Shown: in pieces, positions 25,601 to 36,498 of the stretch
Layout: every line of letters begins with the position of its first letter
Numbering within the stretch: the stretch's first letter is position 1
NCBI RefSeq assembly: GCF_035222275.1
Contig: NC_085882.1
Coordinates: 2,611,501 to 2,675,500 of the forward strand
DNA length: 64,000 nt
Source: Podospora bellae-mahoneyi
Taxonomy: Eukaryota; Ascomycota; Sordariomycetes; Sordariales; Podosporaceae
Direction: 5' to 3'
The notes under the pieces: model-generated
Database searches by the model: none
Told to the model about the DNA's origin: nothing
Seen by the model: the letters and a program-made list of their open reading frames with translations, nothing else
Position numbers and translations under genes: made by a program

Positions 25601-25694
25601 TTCGTGGCGTTTGTTTCCGATTTTCGCAAACTGCAAACTACATCCCATTTTTGGATATTGATCATTTTTTCTAGCCCTTCTTTAAAAAGCAAAC
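22632..25694. other. Gene-poor interval upstream of the carnitine acetyltransferase
   Basis: The first few hundred bases are the probable promoter and leader of the minus-strand carnitine acetyltransferase. The remainder has only overlapping short ORFs on both strands with no domain I recognise, a G-run at about 23607-23616, and a tandem repeat plus palindrome at 25350-25410. No gene called. Confidence 0.55.
25350..25410. repeat. 11-bp tandem repeat followed by a palindrome
   Basis: TTTATCTGAGA occurs twice and a third partial unit follows (25350-25378). Immediately after, 25382-25410 is a near-perfect inverted repeat: TTGTTAA, one spacer base, then TTAACAA, enclosed by ACCGT/ACGGT. It lies about 285 bp upstream of the 2EXR gene start, so it could be a regulatory site. 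Confidence 0.7.
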
Positions 25695-26516
25695 ATGTCT
25701 CTATTGTGGTATAACCGGGGCGAGGAAAAGACCCGGCTCCGGCTCGAGTTTCAAGTTGTCCACGATGGCCTGGATGAGGGGATTTCCAAACAACAACCAA
25801 CCCAGACTTTCACCTGCTTTGGTGATCTTCCGCCAGAAATCCGACTATCTATCTGGGAAGTCTTGATCCAACCGAGGATCGTTCTGGCAGCATGTGTGGA
25901 CAACCGGTGCAAGACCCAGAAACACGCCCAAATGGCCAAGCGTTCAACGACACGCTCCATCCCGGTCTTGCTTCATGTAAACCGCGAATCTCGTGATCTT
26001 GCTCTCCGCCACTACGAGCTCACCTTTGCCTGGAAGATTCCGCCGAGATTGGCCGCCCCAGAAACGAGTGTGTTGCCCGCACAGGGTGACGCTCGTGTTT
26101 GGTTCAACTTCAACCTGGATGCTTTGCTCCTACTTGGCGAGCTCGAACCCTACGATGAGTTTGGCTTTAGCTCGCCCATGTCTCACTTCTTTCGCAAAGA
26201 GGACACCGCCCGCATAAAGCACATTGCCTGTGCCTTTGAGGAGCTACATCTCAGCCTCTACGAGTCCGATTCCATCTTTGGCACTTTGTTTCACATCATC
26301 GACCGTTGCCCTGCCGCTCAACGTCTTCTCATCACCACCACGACTGAGGACACAGAGACGCGCCACTTGAGACTGCCCACTCTTGACAACGTTGTTCAGA
26401 AGCTCTGGTGTGCTTTCCTAAACGGCACCACCTGCGTCAACGAGTCTCTGGCCAACATGCAAATCCTCATGATCGCCGAGGATGGTCTCGCTTCGTTCAT
26501 CAACGAGAACAGGTAG
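25695..26516 (+). CDS. 2EXR-domain protein (F-box-like fungal family)
   Basis: Fungal protein of unknown biochemical role. Residues about 37-150 carry the 2EXR hallmarks: TFTCFGDLPPEIRLSIWE, then PRIV, a central PVLLHVNRESRDLALRHYE and a WFNFNLDALLL segment. As an unspliced ORF it has 273 residues, normal for this large, lineage-expanded ascomycete family, whose members resemble F-box adaptors but lack demonstrated ubiquitin function. An alternative 3' end is plausible: donor at 26513, branch-like GCTAATG at 26584-26590 and acceptor AG at 26610 would replace the last residue with a short tail ending at 26647. The gene is isolated in a gene-poor interval. Start ATG has AAAC before it. Confidence 0.8.
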   Translation: MSLLWYNRGEEKTRLRLEFQVVHDGLDEGISKQQPTQTFTCFGDLPPEIRLSIWEVLIQPRIVLAACVDNRCKTQKHAQMAKRSTTRSIPVLLHVNRESRDLALRHYELTFAWKIPPRLAAPETSVLPAQGDARVWFNFNLDALLLLGELEPYDEFGFSSPMSHFFRKEDTARIKHIACAFEELHLSLYESDSIFGTLFHIIDRCPAAQRLLITTTTEDTETRHLRLPTLDNVVQKLWCAFLNGTTCVNESLANMQILMIAEDGLASFINENR

Positions 26517-29500
26517 CAAAAGCCTGGTGGTTGGATACGGGCTTCACGAGGAAGGGTTGGCATAGGGAATGCATAATCTCGCTTGCTAATGCTATTAATC
26601 CTTCAAACAGCGTTCCACCTGAAACCAGTGCTTTGCCTCCCAGGTAATGCATGTGAAGTCGCCGCCTTTCTCTGGTGTTTCATTTCTTCATCAGCCGCAA
26701 TACCGAACAGCCATCGTTATACTTGTTACAAACCCGCTTCCCAAGAGAAACCCATGGTCCCCACTCGTGTTCTCACGCCCTTTCAGCCAGCCCCGAAGGT
26801 GCCGAGGTAGCAAATAGAGGCTCTTTAAATCCCTCGCCTCATGTTCGTTTCCATATTTGCCGAGGTGGCGCCACACGGGCCGACCCGCGGTCGATCAAGG
26901 GGATCTGTCGTTTCGATCGACCCATATCCGCAAGGCCGTTTCCTTATCGTCGTTATCCCAAGCTTGGTTGCCCTCGGATTTAGTAAGGAGGCTCTGGAGG
27001 ATTGGGAGTGGGAGGTGTAGGAGCGGGAGGAGGTTGAGGCTTGCCCTGGCAAACGAAGGAGGATGCAGGAAGTAAATGCGCCATCTGTGGAAGAGGTTGA
27101 CATTAGCCCTGTGGCACCCCGCTCTGCATTTCATGCAACATACCTTGGGAAGCTCCGGATTGGGCTATTGATGAAGGTTGGTTCCGGTCCCTCCGTGCTA
27201 TGTTTTGACGGTGTTAGTGTTCTAATAGGAACCTTAGGGACTGGTTGTTTAGCTTCGCTTCGGATCTCGGCGTCTGAAGAGGTTGAAGAGGATGAAGAAT
27301 GTTGAGCAGGTCGACTGGAAGACACCTGGTGATCAGCTCCTCTTTAAGCACTGCGAGGACCGATGTCCCCCACACACTTGCCTTTCTCAAAAGAGGCCTG
27401 AGCGAAGACTCCTCCCTTGAGGGGAGGGCGAGAGATACAGTTCCATCTTGGCCATGGGCCCCCGATAGTGAGACCAGCCCACTGCTCCTATCGAAAGGCC
27501 TCCAGCACTGCATGTGGCATCCCACTCGGACGCGGGTTGATGGACAGGGTTGCGTAGTGACTCGTGTGCCAGGCTCTCTCAGGAGCCCGGCTGATTCGAC
27601 TGCTCGATGATGGGGGGCAGTACATGGTGCCCGGCAGCAGCGCACGGATAATAAACCCACAATCTGATGATTGCGGAACACCCTCATCCTTGGACTGAAC
27701 CGGAATCTTGATCATCCCAAGCAGGGGTCGAAATCTATGCAAAGCTGTCCAGGTGACAGGTCGCGGGAACGTGGTGGTCTGGCATCCCAGAGATTAAAGG
27801 GCGTGTTAAGGCCGCACATTTAAGCCGCAGCCCACTCCGGTGACGCTATGGATCTCTATCAAGCCCACGCCATCGAGACGTTCCCCGCTATACATGCTTC
27901 GCCTGTCTCCTAGCGTCTGTCCTCGACTACGGACTATGTTCTGCAGGGCGGCCGCTCCAGCCGTCTGGCGGTTTTGGAAACAACAGGGCAGCATGGCTGT
28001 TTACGAGAAACGGACCGACGGCATGTTTCCAAGCGGAAGAGCATGTCGTTCTGGTGGCTCTAGAGTGGATTCGAAAGCTGCCCGCAGCGTATGCGGCCAT
28101 AGGTCCCATTTTCCAAGTGACATTCTGGTTAAACAGCCAGGACACGAGGACACGATAATATCCACGATAATGCTCAGTGAACCGACCCACAGTTGACACA
28201 AGTCCGGGTCGACCAAACAGGCAAGCAGTGTAAAAAATAAATGGTAAAAAGGTGGGATATCTGGCAACCCAACCCGGCATCTCAAGTCCTTTGACAGGTG
28301 GGACACTGTGACGGGCGACCCGCTCTATGGGAGAGGGGGAAGGGGGGACCCCCTGAGACACCGCGCAGTACCGAGTCCGATGCCACGCAGTCTGTTCTTT
28401 TCTCTGCGCCATCGATCATTGACCGCACCCGCCGATGCACAGCGGGATGGGCTGCTCTCTGCAGGAATGACTTGCTTCTTACAGACGGTGGAGCATGACG
28501 GTGGCTTGCGAGGTTCTGTCTCTCTCCCGTGTCCTGAAGCTCCTCGGTACCATTCAGGACGGGTTGAGCCCCCTGTCCCCCACATGGATGGATGTTATGT
28601 TTCATACAGAGTCCGTGAGAGCCACGTGCGGCCATTTCTTTTTTCTTTTTTTTTTTCGAGAATCTGATATCAGCCTCGTCAACCTTGGGCTGGCCGGTGT
28701 TGACATCGTCTGGAATTTTCTCAGATCATCAAGACCTGCTGGGGGGGGGGGGGTTCGAGGTTGATGGCTGACCCCCAATTGTTTTCACATTTCTCTAGTG
28801 ACAAGTCAGATATCACACTCCAAACCTCACCAACGTCCCTCTCGTGCCCTGACATATTGCACCTCCGAACTCGTCTCTCTGTCACCTGTCTCTGCAGATC
28901 CGGAGCGCGTTGAAGGAAAGGTCAAGCATTCGACATGTCTGTTACAGTCTGCCCTAGCGAGATATTAGGGGGATCAACCCCGCCAAAACGTTGACACTAA
29001 CACCGTTCAGCCGGCCCCGCTTTTTACCCTTCTCCAGTCCTTTCTCGGGGGAAAGTTCTCTTCTAGAATCTTTCCCGTTCGAATCATTCACCTATTTTAA
29101 GAGGCGGCCTGTATCCAACAACAACAACAACATATTGGGCGGGTGGTAGATATCTTATTCAATTCTTATTTACCAACCCTCCCCCACGCCGTAGATAGTG
29201 GGACAAAGAAGCCTCATTGTTTCCCCTGGCGCCATGACGTTATATTCGCTACCCCGATTTTATACATATCAATATACCACTTATTATGGGGGAAGGCCAA
29301 CCCCAACCCCCTTGGTATGGAGAGGAGAGGAGGGAGTTTGGAAACGCGATTGGTCTTGGTACACAGGGCATTGCTGAAAGGTTTAAGCGCATCTATGGCG
29401 TGCATGAAATGACTGACAGGGATTTTCATGGTAACCACAAAACAGGCACAAGCCAGAAGGGGGGAGGGGGTTGGAACACACAAGTGCCACATTGGGAAAC

Positions 29501-30490
29501 CCGGCCGTTCCTCATAGGTTGAAACTCGCATCCGCGTACTCTCATTGTGGATGGGGTGGGTTTGTAGGATGGCAAGTTTTTTTCTTCTTCACTGTTCTTC
29601 TTTGTCGGAGTTTGATGTTGTTCTTCTTCTTCCCCGCGGTATTCGTTACCGTACCTTTGGTGGTGGATAAGGGTGAATTGAATGCCGGGAAGCCGGAGGA
29701 AACCCCGCCTTTCTTTTTGGGGGTCATGAAGTGGAAATAGTGCAAGGATATGAAGAAAAAACAACGCAACCCCGCCCTTATGTATGCTGAGGCTCTTGGT
29801 AAGCTGGTTTTGGTTGGTGTTGGGCATATCGCGATCGGATGTTTCTTGGCCAGAGCAGGTGTATGTTCAGTGCTATGGGGTTTATGGGGGAGATTGACGA
29901 CAGAGGGAGGAGGAGTTCATATTGGATCAATTGATAGGTGTATGATAGAGGGGCAATTCCAATGATGAGGTAAGAAGAGATGGTGATACCTGACATATGA
30001 TGATGTTAGGTGATGGTGGTGGTGGAGGATGAGAAATCGCGCGCGCCGCGTGTAACAAGGGCGGCTCTGTCATATGCTTTCTTTTTTTTTTGTTGCGTCT
30101 CTCGCTTGATGGGTTGTTGCCTTGGTAAAGTATGCTTGAGGTGGACACCTGGCTACCATCATCCCGGCCATGGGGGATGGGATGGGGAGAGAGGAGAGGG
30201 GGGTGTTGCCTCCTCTAAGCCGAGCAACGACCGACTGTGTTGGTTGGATACGGTAGTGGGATGTGGTGAGGAGACAAAGAGTGGGTTTGACCGCCGGTTG
30301 ACCGTTGGCGTTGTACTAAAAAGGGGAGAGTACTATCTCGGTTTGCTGTTGCGTTTTCTTTTCTCTTTTCCTCTCTTTGTTTTTCAAGATAGTTTCTTGA
30401 ACTTTTTGTTTACCCAAGACATCCATCTGTTGGAGCATCAACACCACACCACCACCCATCACCAACCTTCCCGCCCTCACCACAGCCAAA
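26517..30490. other. Gene-poor interval, about 4 kb
   Basis: No supported gene. Several unrelated ORFs of 70-160 codons overlap on both strands, as expected in GC-rich DNA. On the minus strand at 27080-27140 there is a good-looking intron signature (GTATGT, GCTAATG, CCACAG) but no convincing exons beside it. 28741-28753 is a run of 13 G. The last 150 bases, CA- and CT-rich, are the probable leader of the SET gene. Confidence 0.5.
28741..28753. repeat. Poly-G run (13)
   Basis: Uninterrupted run of 13 G in intergenic DNA. Probably a length-variable mononucleotide repeat. Confidence 0.9.
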
Positions 30491-31252
30491 ATGTCCCACG
30501 TGACCCCCCACTGGCCCCAACCCTCCCACCCCACCATCCAACAAGTCATCTACGCCACCGACGACACCTCCTTCACAACCAAGTCCCTCTCCCTCATCAC
30601 CCTCCCCCCCTTCGGCCTCTTCGCCAAGCTAGACTTCCCCCCCTGCACACCCGCCCCCTCCCCAACCTATGCTACAGTCCAGTGCGGGATCAACTCCCAC
30701 CTCAACCTCAACTCTGACCTCCTCTACATCAACCACTCGTGCGACCCCTCCCTCATCTTCGACACCACCAACCTCGTCGTCATGGCCGGACCAAAAGGGC
30801 TCAAAGTCGGGGAGGAACTCACCTTCTTCTACCCCTCGACTGAATACGCCATGGCCCAGCCGTTCGACTGCTTCTGTGGAAGCAGCAGCTGTAAAGGACG
30901 GATCAGCGGCGCGAGGGATATGAAGCCTGAGCAGCTGGAGGGTATGTTTCTCAACGCGCATATTAGGGAGCTGCTGGGGATGAACGGGACAAAGGGGGGA
31001 CAAGATGATGAGACCGCAAAGGCGCTGAGGGAGGTTGTCAGGGCTGCCGAGCGGGCTTTGGACGGGTACTTGGCTGCTAAGGGTGGTGCTGCCGGCAAGG
31101 GGGAGGAAAAGAAAATCAATGGGGTGAAGAAGGTTTTGAACGGGGGTTATGCCAACGGAAACGGGATCGAGATTGAGGCTGAGGGGTTGAGGGCCAGGGG
31201 AACGACGTCACGGGAGCTGAGCGGGGAGATGGGGGGTGATACGAGGGCTTAG
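30491..31252 (+). CDS. Small SET-domain protein (putative protein lysine methyltransferase)
   Basis: Intronless, 253 residues. SET-domain landmarks are in order: a GLFAKLDF segment (about residue 42), the NHSCDPS motif (81-87) that forms part of the S-adenosylmethionine pocket, GEELTFFYPSTE (107-118) with the conserved Tyr region, and a compact post-SET CFCGSSSC (127-134) likely to bind zinc. The C-terminal 110 residues are helical and charged, then Gly-rich. By family knowledge such proteins use S-adenosylmethionine to methylate lysines; the substrate here is unknown. The N-terminal part of the SET fold is short. It ends near a convergently transcribed gene 400 bp away. Start context CAAAATG is good. 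SET identity is secure; catalytic activity is inferred. Confidence 0.9.
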   Translation: MSHVTPHWPQPSHPTIQQVIYATDDTSFTTKSLSLITLPPFGLFAKLDFPPCTPAPSPTYATVQCGINSHLNLNSDLLYINHSCDPSLIFDTTNLVVMAGPKGLKVGEELTFFYPSTEYAMAQPFDCFCGSSSCKGRISGARDMKPEQLEGMFLNAHIRELLGMNGTKGGQDDETAKALREVVRAAERALDGYLAAKGGAAGKGEEKKINGVKKVLNGGYANGNGIEIEAEGLRARGTTSRELSGEMGGDTRA

Positions 31253-31650
31253 GTTGGGGGGATGGGAAGAAAATGAGGGACAGGGGGACAGGCTGGTTTC
31301 AACACGGCTTGTTGTTTCTTTTGTTTTTCTTTGGATGAGTGAAAGAGAGGATGTCCAACATATCCTTGTTTTGTAATCGCATTTTGGCTTTGACAGTTGA
31401 ATGCATTGTGTTTTTGCCTTATGTTTGCAACTTTGACTTTGATCTCGTAAAATACACAGAGGAGAGTGGTATCATATTTTACATCTGCCTCCAACTCCCA
31501 CCAGCCCCTTTCCCAATGCTCACATAACCGCTTGCCAGCATCTACCCCCCTCTTGTTACACCTGATGTACAATAACCCATAAATACACCCCGCCCATTCA
31601 TTCACAAGCATAGACATGAAACTCATAATCGCACACTTGCTTCCCCAGTA
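31253..31650. other. Convergent intergenic spacer
   Basis: Short spacer between the 3' ends of the SET gene and the minus-strand gene. T-rich on one side and C-rich on the other. No gene seen. Confidence 0.6.
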
Positions 31651-32705
31651 TCACCTCCCCTTCCCACTCCCCTCAAAACAACCCCCCCTATTCCCCGCAA
31701 AAGCAGGACAAGGCGCCCCCCCGTCCCCCCCTCTAAACCCCCCCAACAACCAATCCGTCAACCCCACCACCTTAGCCCCCACCCCCCTCTCCCACTGCCC
31801 CCCCTGCTCAACATGCTCGATAGTATGACTGATTATCCTCCCCTCCGTGTCAAAATCAAAAATAAACAACCCGGTAAACTCTTTGCCACTACCCACCCCC
31901 TGCGCCGTCCCCACCGGGGCTTTATATTCCGTGTCTACCCCCCCTTGCTTCCCTCCGTCATCTTTCTCCCAAGGCAACCACCCATTCTTCTCCCCCTTTG
32001 CCTTTCCCAACTTTTGCTTCCCCCCCGTGGTCCTCCACCTAACAATCAGCTGCTCCCCAAAAGCATCCTTTGGTCTTGTCTGTCGGAACGCGGGGGAGGA
32101 GTAGTGAGGGTCTTTGATCATTCGTTCCGAAAGGATTTCCAAGCGGACGTTGCCGACGAGGGGGAGGCGGTTCCATGCTATTGGTGACGACAAGAGGGCG
32201 GCGATGTAGGAGATTCGGCCTGAGACGGCGGGGAGGTGGGGGTGGGTGGAGGGGAAGAGGTGCAGGGTTATGGAGGGGGAGAGGATTTCTTGGGGGAGGG
32301 GGGAGAGGAGGATGGTGGGGAGGTGGGATTGGAGGGTTCTTAGGGCTAGGAGGGGACAATGTTAGTATGAACTGGGGGAACAAAAGGGGGAGAGGAAGGG
32401 AGAAGTGGCTCACTTTTGCCGAGCTTGACTTTGCGGTCTTTGTCTGGGGGTTTTTGGTCCGGGTCTGCGGAGGAGGGGAAGGATAGCGGGGGGTGGGAGT
32501 GGAAGTTTACTGCGGGTTGGGCCGGTACTGTTGTTGAAAGGGGGCGAGATTGGTGTGGTAGTTGGGATGGTGGTTGTGGTTGTGGTTGTGGTGGTGAGGT
32601 TGAGGGTTGCTGGAGCTGTCTACCGGTTGTGGGAGCTGCGGGAGCTGTCCATGGTGTTGATGCGCATGTTGATCGCAGAGCTCGAGCTCTTGATGGTGTA
32701 GACAT
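31651..32705 (-). CDS. Probable mitochondrial protein of unknown function
   Basis: Exons complement 32414-32705 and 31651-32345, with a 68-nt intron (GTGAGC, ACTAAC, CTCCTAG), give 328 residues. The N-terminus is Arg/Ser/Thr-rich without acidic residues for over 30 positions, a typical mitochondrial presequence, followed by a Pro/Gln linker partly encoded by the GTGG repeat. The C-terminal two thirds looks folded: a LPQEILSP segment, an FPSTHPHLPAVSGR segment, then GLFIFDFDTEGRIISHTIEH and LTDWLLG. The strand pattern around FIFDFDTEGRI...HTIEH is reminiscent of NTF2-like/DUF2358 proteins, but I cannot confirm this. Splicing gives continuous coding sequence with the second exon phase preserved. 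Function not assigned. Confidence 0.82.
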
Positions 32706-33825
32706 TGACGGTTGGATATGGCAGAGTGATATTATAGTCCTCGATCGGTGAGTGCTGCTGGCGGCGTAAAGTATAGAAGACGGATTGTGCCGGGATGGTG
32801 GTGCTTGTCGGTGCTTGTCGGAATGATGTCAGTGTCCGAATTTCTTTTGCGGCGCTGGCGATGAACGGTTGTCGGCGCTACACTCCATTACCATGTGGTC
32901 CTGGCGCTGTGCTCGGAGCGGGGCTCTCGGATAAGACGATAAGTGAGAGATGCAACATGTCATGTCTGAGAGATAATCTTTTTGTAGACCTTAAGAGATA
33001 AATTGGAATCATGGAAGCCTCACAGGACGCTCTTTGGCCTCTGTATCACATCTATGCAGAGGCAGAACAGAATGGCTTGTGTGCTTTGTGATGTGGCTCA
33101 AACGCACTGATGGTGCCATCCGAGACATACAACGGCACGCCCCAAGAAGCCAGCATCTCGTCCCGCTGGCCATGTGGAAAGTCAGTCGACAGCAAGCTCG
33201 GTAAAGATGCGCTGGAAACCATAGAAAAAAGAGCAACTCCTGACCGGGCGGAATATTTTGGGTTCTGGCAGCTGATGACGAGATCAGTCAGGCGGCAACC
33301 ATCTGGGAAGATCCCGCTGTCTAAGAGTTAATTAGAGACAGCCCAAAAAGACAGCCCACTTGACGGTGGCACAAAACTGTACCTCTCTTCCAGGAAATAT
33401 TTATTTGAAAAGATACAAGCCCCCAGTTTATGTTCGTTCCACCAACACCTCCTCGTTTTGCTCATCGCCTTGCTCATTCCGCCGTCTTTGCTCGCGATCA
33501 ACAGTTGATAGGTACGCATGATACAGTGGTGTCGAGTACACCGCCCAGCCGATAAGCATCACGTGAGCCGCCCCCTAGTAGGCCCCTGCGTTTTGTCTCC
33601 AGCGGTCCAATCAAGTTGGGTCCACCCCCAGTTGTTCTGACGCCCTGACGCAGCCTTTCCAAGAGACGCCGACCGACCTGCTGCCTTCTACACATCATCA
33701 ACCTTCTCTCAACTGCTGTCGGCGCGAACCGTACCCCGAGCCCCTCCATCATCACCATTACCACCACCACTGTCGAGCCGACTCCTCATCCTGATATCCA
33801 CCCATCGCTATCACCTCTGCCGACC
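32706..33825. other. Divergent promoter region of the mitochondrial protein and YPT1
   Basis: No ORF with recognisable content. Contains a duplicated GTGCTTGTCG (about 32801-32820) and, from 33640, the CT/CA-rich sequence usual for a fungal leader upstream of YPT1. Confidence 0.6.
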
Positions 33826-34844
33826 ATGAATCCCGAGTAGTGAGTTGAGCCCAAGCCACCGACCCCTGCCGTCTGCCGCCCTCTTGTCGCTTTGTTTGTC
33901 TGCTAACCACCGCCTCTGTCAGAGTGTCTCTCCCACGACTGTCTTACTGGCCACGCCCCTGCAGTTCTACGGCCAGTCCCTTGCGTACAGCCCCTTCTAA
34001 CGTCACACCAGATACGACTATCTCTTCAAGCTCCTCCTCATCGGAGATTCCGGTGTCGGAAAGTCTTGCTTGCTCTTGCGGTTCGCCGACGACACCTATA
34101 CCGAGTCCTACATCTCCACGATCGGCGTTGACTTCGTATGCGCTCCCAAAAACAACCGAAACCCACCAGCAGCGGCTAACCCGTATGCAGAAAATCCGGA
34201 CGATCGAACTCGACGGGAAGACCGTGAAGCTCCAGATTGTATGGCCCCCCCCCCTCCGCCCGAAAGAGAAAGATGGGCAACAGCAGCACCGGCTAACTCG
34301 AAAGCTACAGTGGGATACTGCCGGCCAAGAACGCTTCCGCACAATCACATCCTCATACTACCGTGGCGCGCATGGCATCTGCGTCGTCTACGATGTTACC
34401 GATATGGACAGCTTCAACAACGTGAAGCAATGGCTCCAAGAAATCGACAGGTACGCCACCGAGGGCGTTAACAAGCTCCTGGTTGGCAACAAGAGCGATA
34501 TGGCGGATAAGAAGGTGGTTGATTACCAAGTCGCAAAGGTAAGGCTCACATTTCCCCGCAACTGTCGGGATCACATGCCTCGGGACCTTGTTGGCCCCCG
34601 CAGCAACAAGGTGTGCATCGTGCTGACCCGTGGCGTTTTGTAGGAATTTGCCGACAGCTTGGGCATCCCATTCCTCGAGACATCAGCAAAGAACGCCAGC
34701 AACGTCGAGCAGGCTTTCTTGACCATGGCTCGCCAGATCAAGGAGCGCATGGGCAGCAGCATTGCCACCAACAACACCAAGGCGAACGTCAACGTGTCGC
34801 CTGGACAGGGTGTCTCCAACAACCAGTCCGGTGGCTGCTGCTAA
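33826..34844 (+). CDS. YPT1: Rab GTPase Ypt1 (Rab1 orthologue)
   Basis: Small GTPase controlling ER-to-Golgi and early Golgi traffic and autophagosome formation. Exons 33826-33836, 34012-34135, 34191-34238, 34311-34538 and 34644-34844 give 203 residues. Motifs by residue: P-loop GDSGVGKS 15-22, switch I with STIGVDF 39-45, WDTAGQ 62-67, NKSD 121-124, ETSAK 149-153 and the double-Cys C-terminus GGCC that is geranylgeranylated. The first exon is only 11 nt and encodes MNP plus part of Glu. The required donor is GTAGTG, overlapping a better-looking GTGAGT three bases downstream that would create a stop. Intron 3 (72 nt) is stop-free in frame. The likely GAP, GYP5, is encoded about 7 kb away. Identity is essentially certain. 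Confidence 0.97.
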
Positions 34845-34974
34845 ACGATAATTTTGTCTCCTTAGCGTTGTGCGCCGTTGTTGTTTCTGGGGCGTTGGGA
34901 CGGTTTTCTTGCATCGGATGGGCCGGATATGGTTAGATCTGCGGGAGCCGTGGGCGAGGGAAGGTTTTCTGTCA

Positions 34975-35010
<36 letters not shown>

Positions 35011-36300
35011 CTCTGTCTACCTACTCCGTGTGGAATCTACGCCGGGCTGTTGTTGGTTGGGCAAGTTACGCTTCTTAGGAAGTGGTTTGGAATTCGCCAT
35101 GCTAAGCTACGCGGCTCTTTTTGGCTGGACTTCAGATATGACTCCTAGACAGCCGCAGAGGAGAACGCCAGCATGAAAATGGCAAAGGACATACCACAAG
35201 GGGGGTTAATAACTCTTTGGCACGGCCCAGAAGGCGCACAGCAGAACGGGAAAGGGGTGGGTGGACCCAAACAGGAACAGTACTGAATAGGGAGGTTTGC
35301 GGTTGGGGCTTTTTTTCTTTTAATTTCCTTTGATGTCTTGTTTCTGCCATTGCTACTACCTACTACAGCTCTTTTTATGTGCGTCAGGTCCTGTCTGTGT
35401 CTGTGTTTTGTTGATTTGAGTTTGGGCATAACAAGGGTTCATTACATGGCTAGGTTTTGTCTTAAGTAATACGGAACTCTGGCTTATCCATGTGATTTGT
35501 GTGTGTGTGTGAATGTGACCGCAGGTATTGTTTTGCTCCTGCGGCTTATTGAGATGCAATACTCGTGTCGTGCTCTTTCAACCGATGACGAGCTTTGAGA
35601 AGACTGAAGAACAGTAAAGACGATGAAGAAATTGGTACATAAGAAAAATAATTGTCACCGGTTTTAGGCTTCTAACCAAATGCTCACTGGAACGAAACAC
35701 TCGATACTGCATTTACAAACACAGTTTAAAGACTTCTTGGATACCAACTGAACCCTAAAGAAACGCTGCTATATAAACTCCTTAAAAATGGAAGAACTCC
35801 TTCTTGATAAACATTCGCAATTCCTCCAGCGACAATGCGTCCAAAATCATATCTTCATAAACCAGTTCCAAACTATACTCAAAATGCTTCATGGAATTCC
35901 AGAAAAGTAAGCAAAAGAAAACACCTCGCTCCTGCTTTTTGGGTATCACTTCCTGTCTGCCCCTTTCTCTCTCTCTCTCCCTCTCTCTCTCTCATGCTCC
36001 GCCTGGCAGATCGTGTCGTACCTTGATAGTCGCCTTCTTCTGCGTCTTCGCCCGCAACCCTAACAAGGTGCGGATGTCGTGTTTGGTGGTTGTTGTTTAC
36101 TTTTTTGTGTTGTTGGTTCTTTGGGCTCCTTTCGCTTGATATAAGTGTGGTGTTTGTGGTGTGGTATAATTTACGAGCGGTGTTGTTTTTTTGTGTGAAT
36201 CCGACGGAAACCAGTGTGAAGTGGTGACCGGTCGCTTTCCATTTCATTACCCGGTGCATGCCTGTGGTCTCATTCTGTCAATTGTTGACCATGGCTGCTC
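34845..36300. other. YPT1 downstream flank, gene-free
   Basis: 3' UTR and intergenic DNA with a GTCT microsatellite (34975-35018), a short GT run (about 35500-35510) and a CT run (about 35965-35994). No ORF with recognisable content. Confidence 0.6.
34975..35018 (+). repeat. GTCT tetranucleotide microsatellite
   Basis: About eleven GTCT units, two of them altered (GTTT, CTCT), about 130 bp after the YPT1 stop codon, so probably in its 3' UTR. Confidence 0.9.
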
Positions 36301-36498
36301 TCACTTCCGGGATGAGCTGCTGAGGAGTGGTGTGCTCGAGGCTATGCTGGAGATGCTCGTCTTCCTCTTGAGCTTGTTGAGGAGGGAGCTGCTGGTGCTG
36401 CCGTAGGGTGATCTTGGTTGTTGTTGTTGGGGCTGGGTTTGTGGTGGGGAGTAGTGGTGGCCTAGGCCGTTGAAGCAGCGGGAGCAGGGGCAGCTCAT
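36301..36498 (-). CDS. Probable small Cys-rich protein, 65 residues
   Basis: Not a family I recognise. The short ORF starts MSCPCSRCFNGLGHHY, so three Cys and two His cluster in the first 16 residues, which could bind a metal or be lipid-modified. It continues with a Pro/Gln stretch, a basic LLNKLKRK segment and a Ser-rich end. The start has a good context (GAAAATG). Upstream on the same strand there is a TATATA box at 36778-36785, pyrimidine-rich DNA and a leader of roughly 250 nt. The same frame stays open further upstream, but the promoter-like elements there argue for the ATG at 36498. It could be a chance ORF; the context and N-terminal composition make a real short gene somewhat more likely than not. 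Confidence 0.45.
   Translation of the reverse strand: MSCPCSRCFNGLGHHYSPPQTQPQQQQPRSPYGSTSSSLLNKLKRKTSISSIASSTPLLSSSSRK

Noticed and set aside
27214-27687. 157-codon minus ORF in the gene-poor interval
   Set aside because: No recognisable motif and it conflicts in frame with the nearby intron signature; insufficient support.
11024-30490. Secondary-metabolite or other gene cluster in the gene-poor regions
   Set aside because: No PKS, NRPS, P450, transporter or tailoring enzyme signatures; the few genes present are unrelated.
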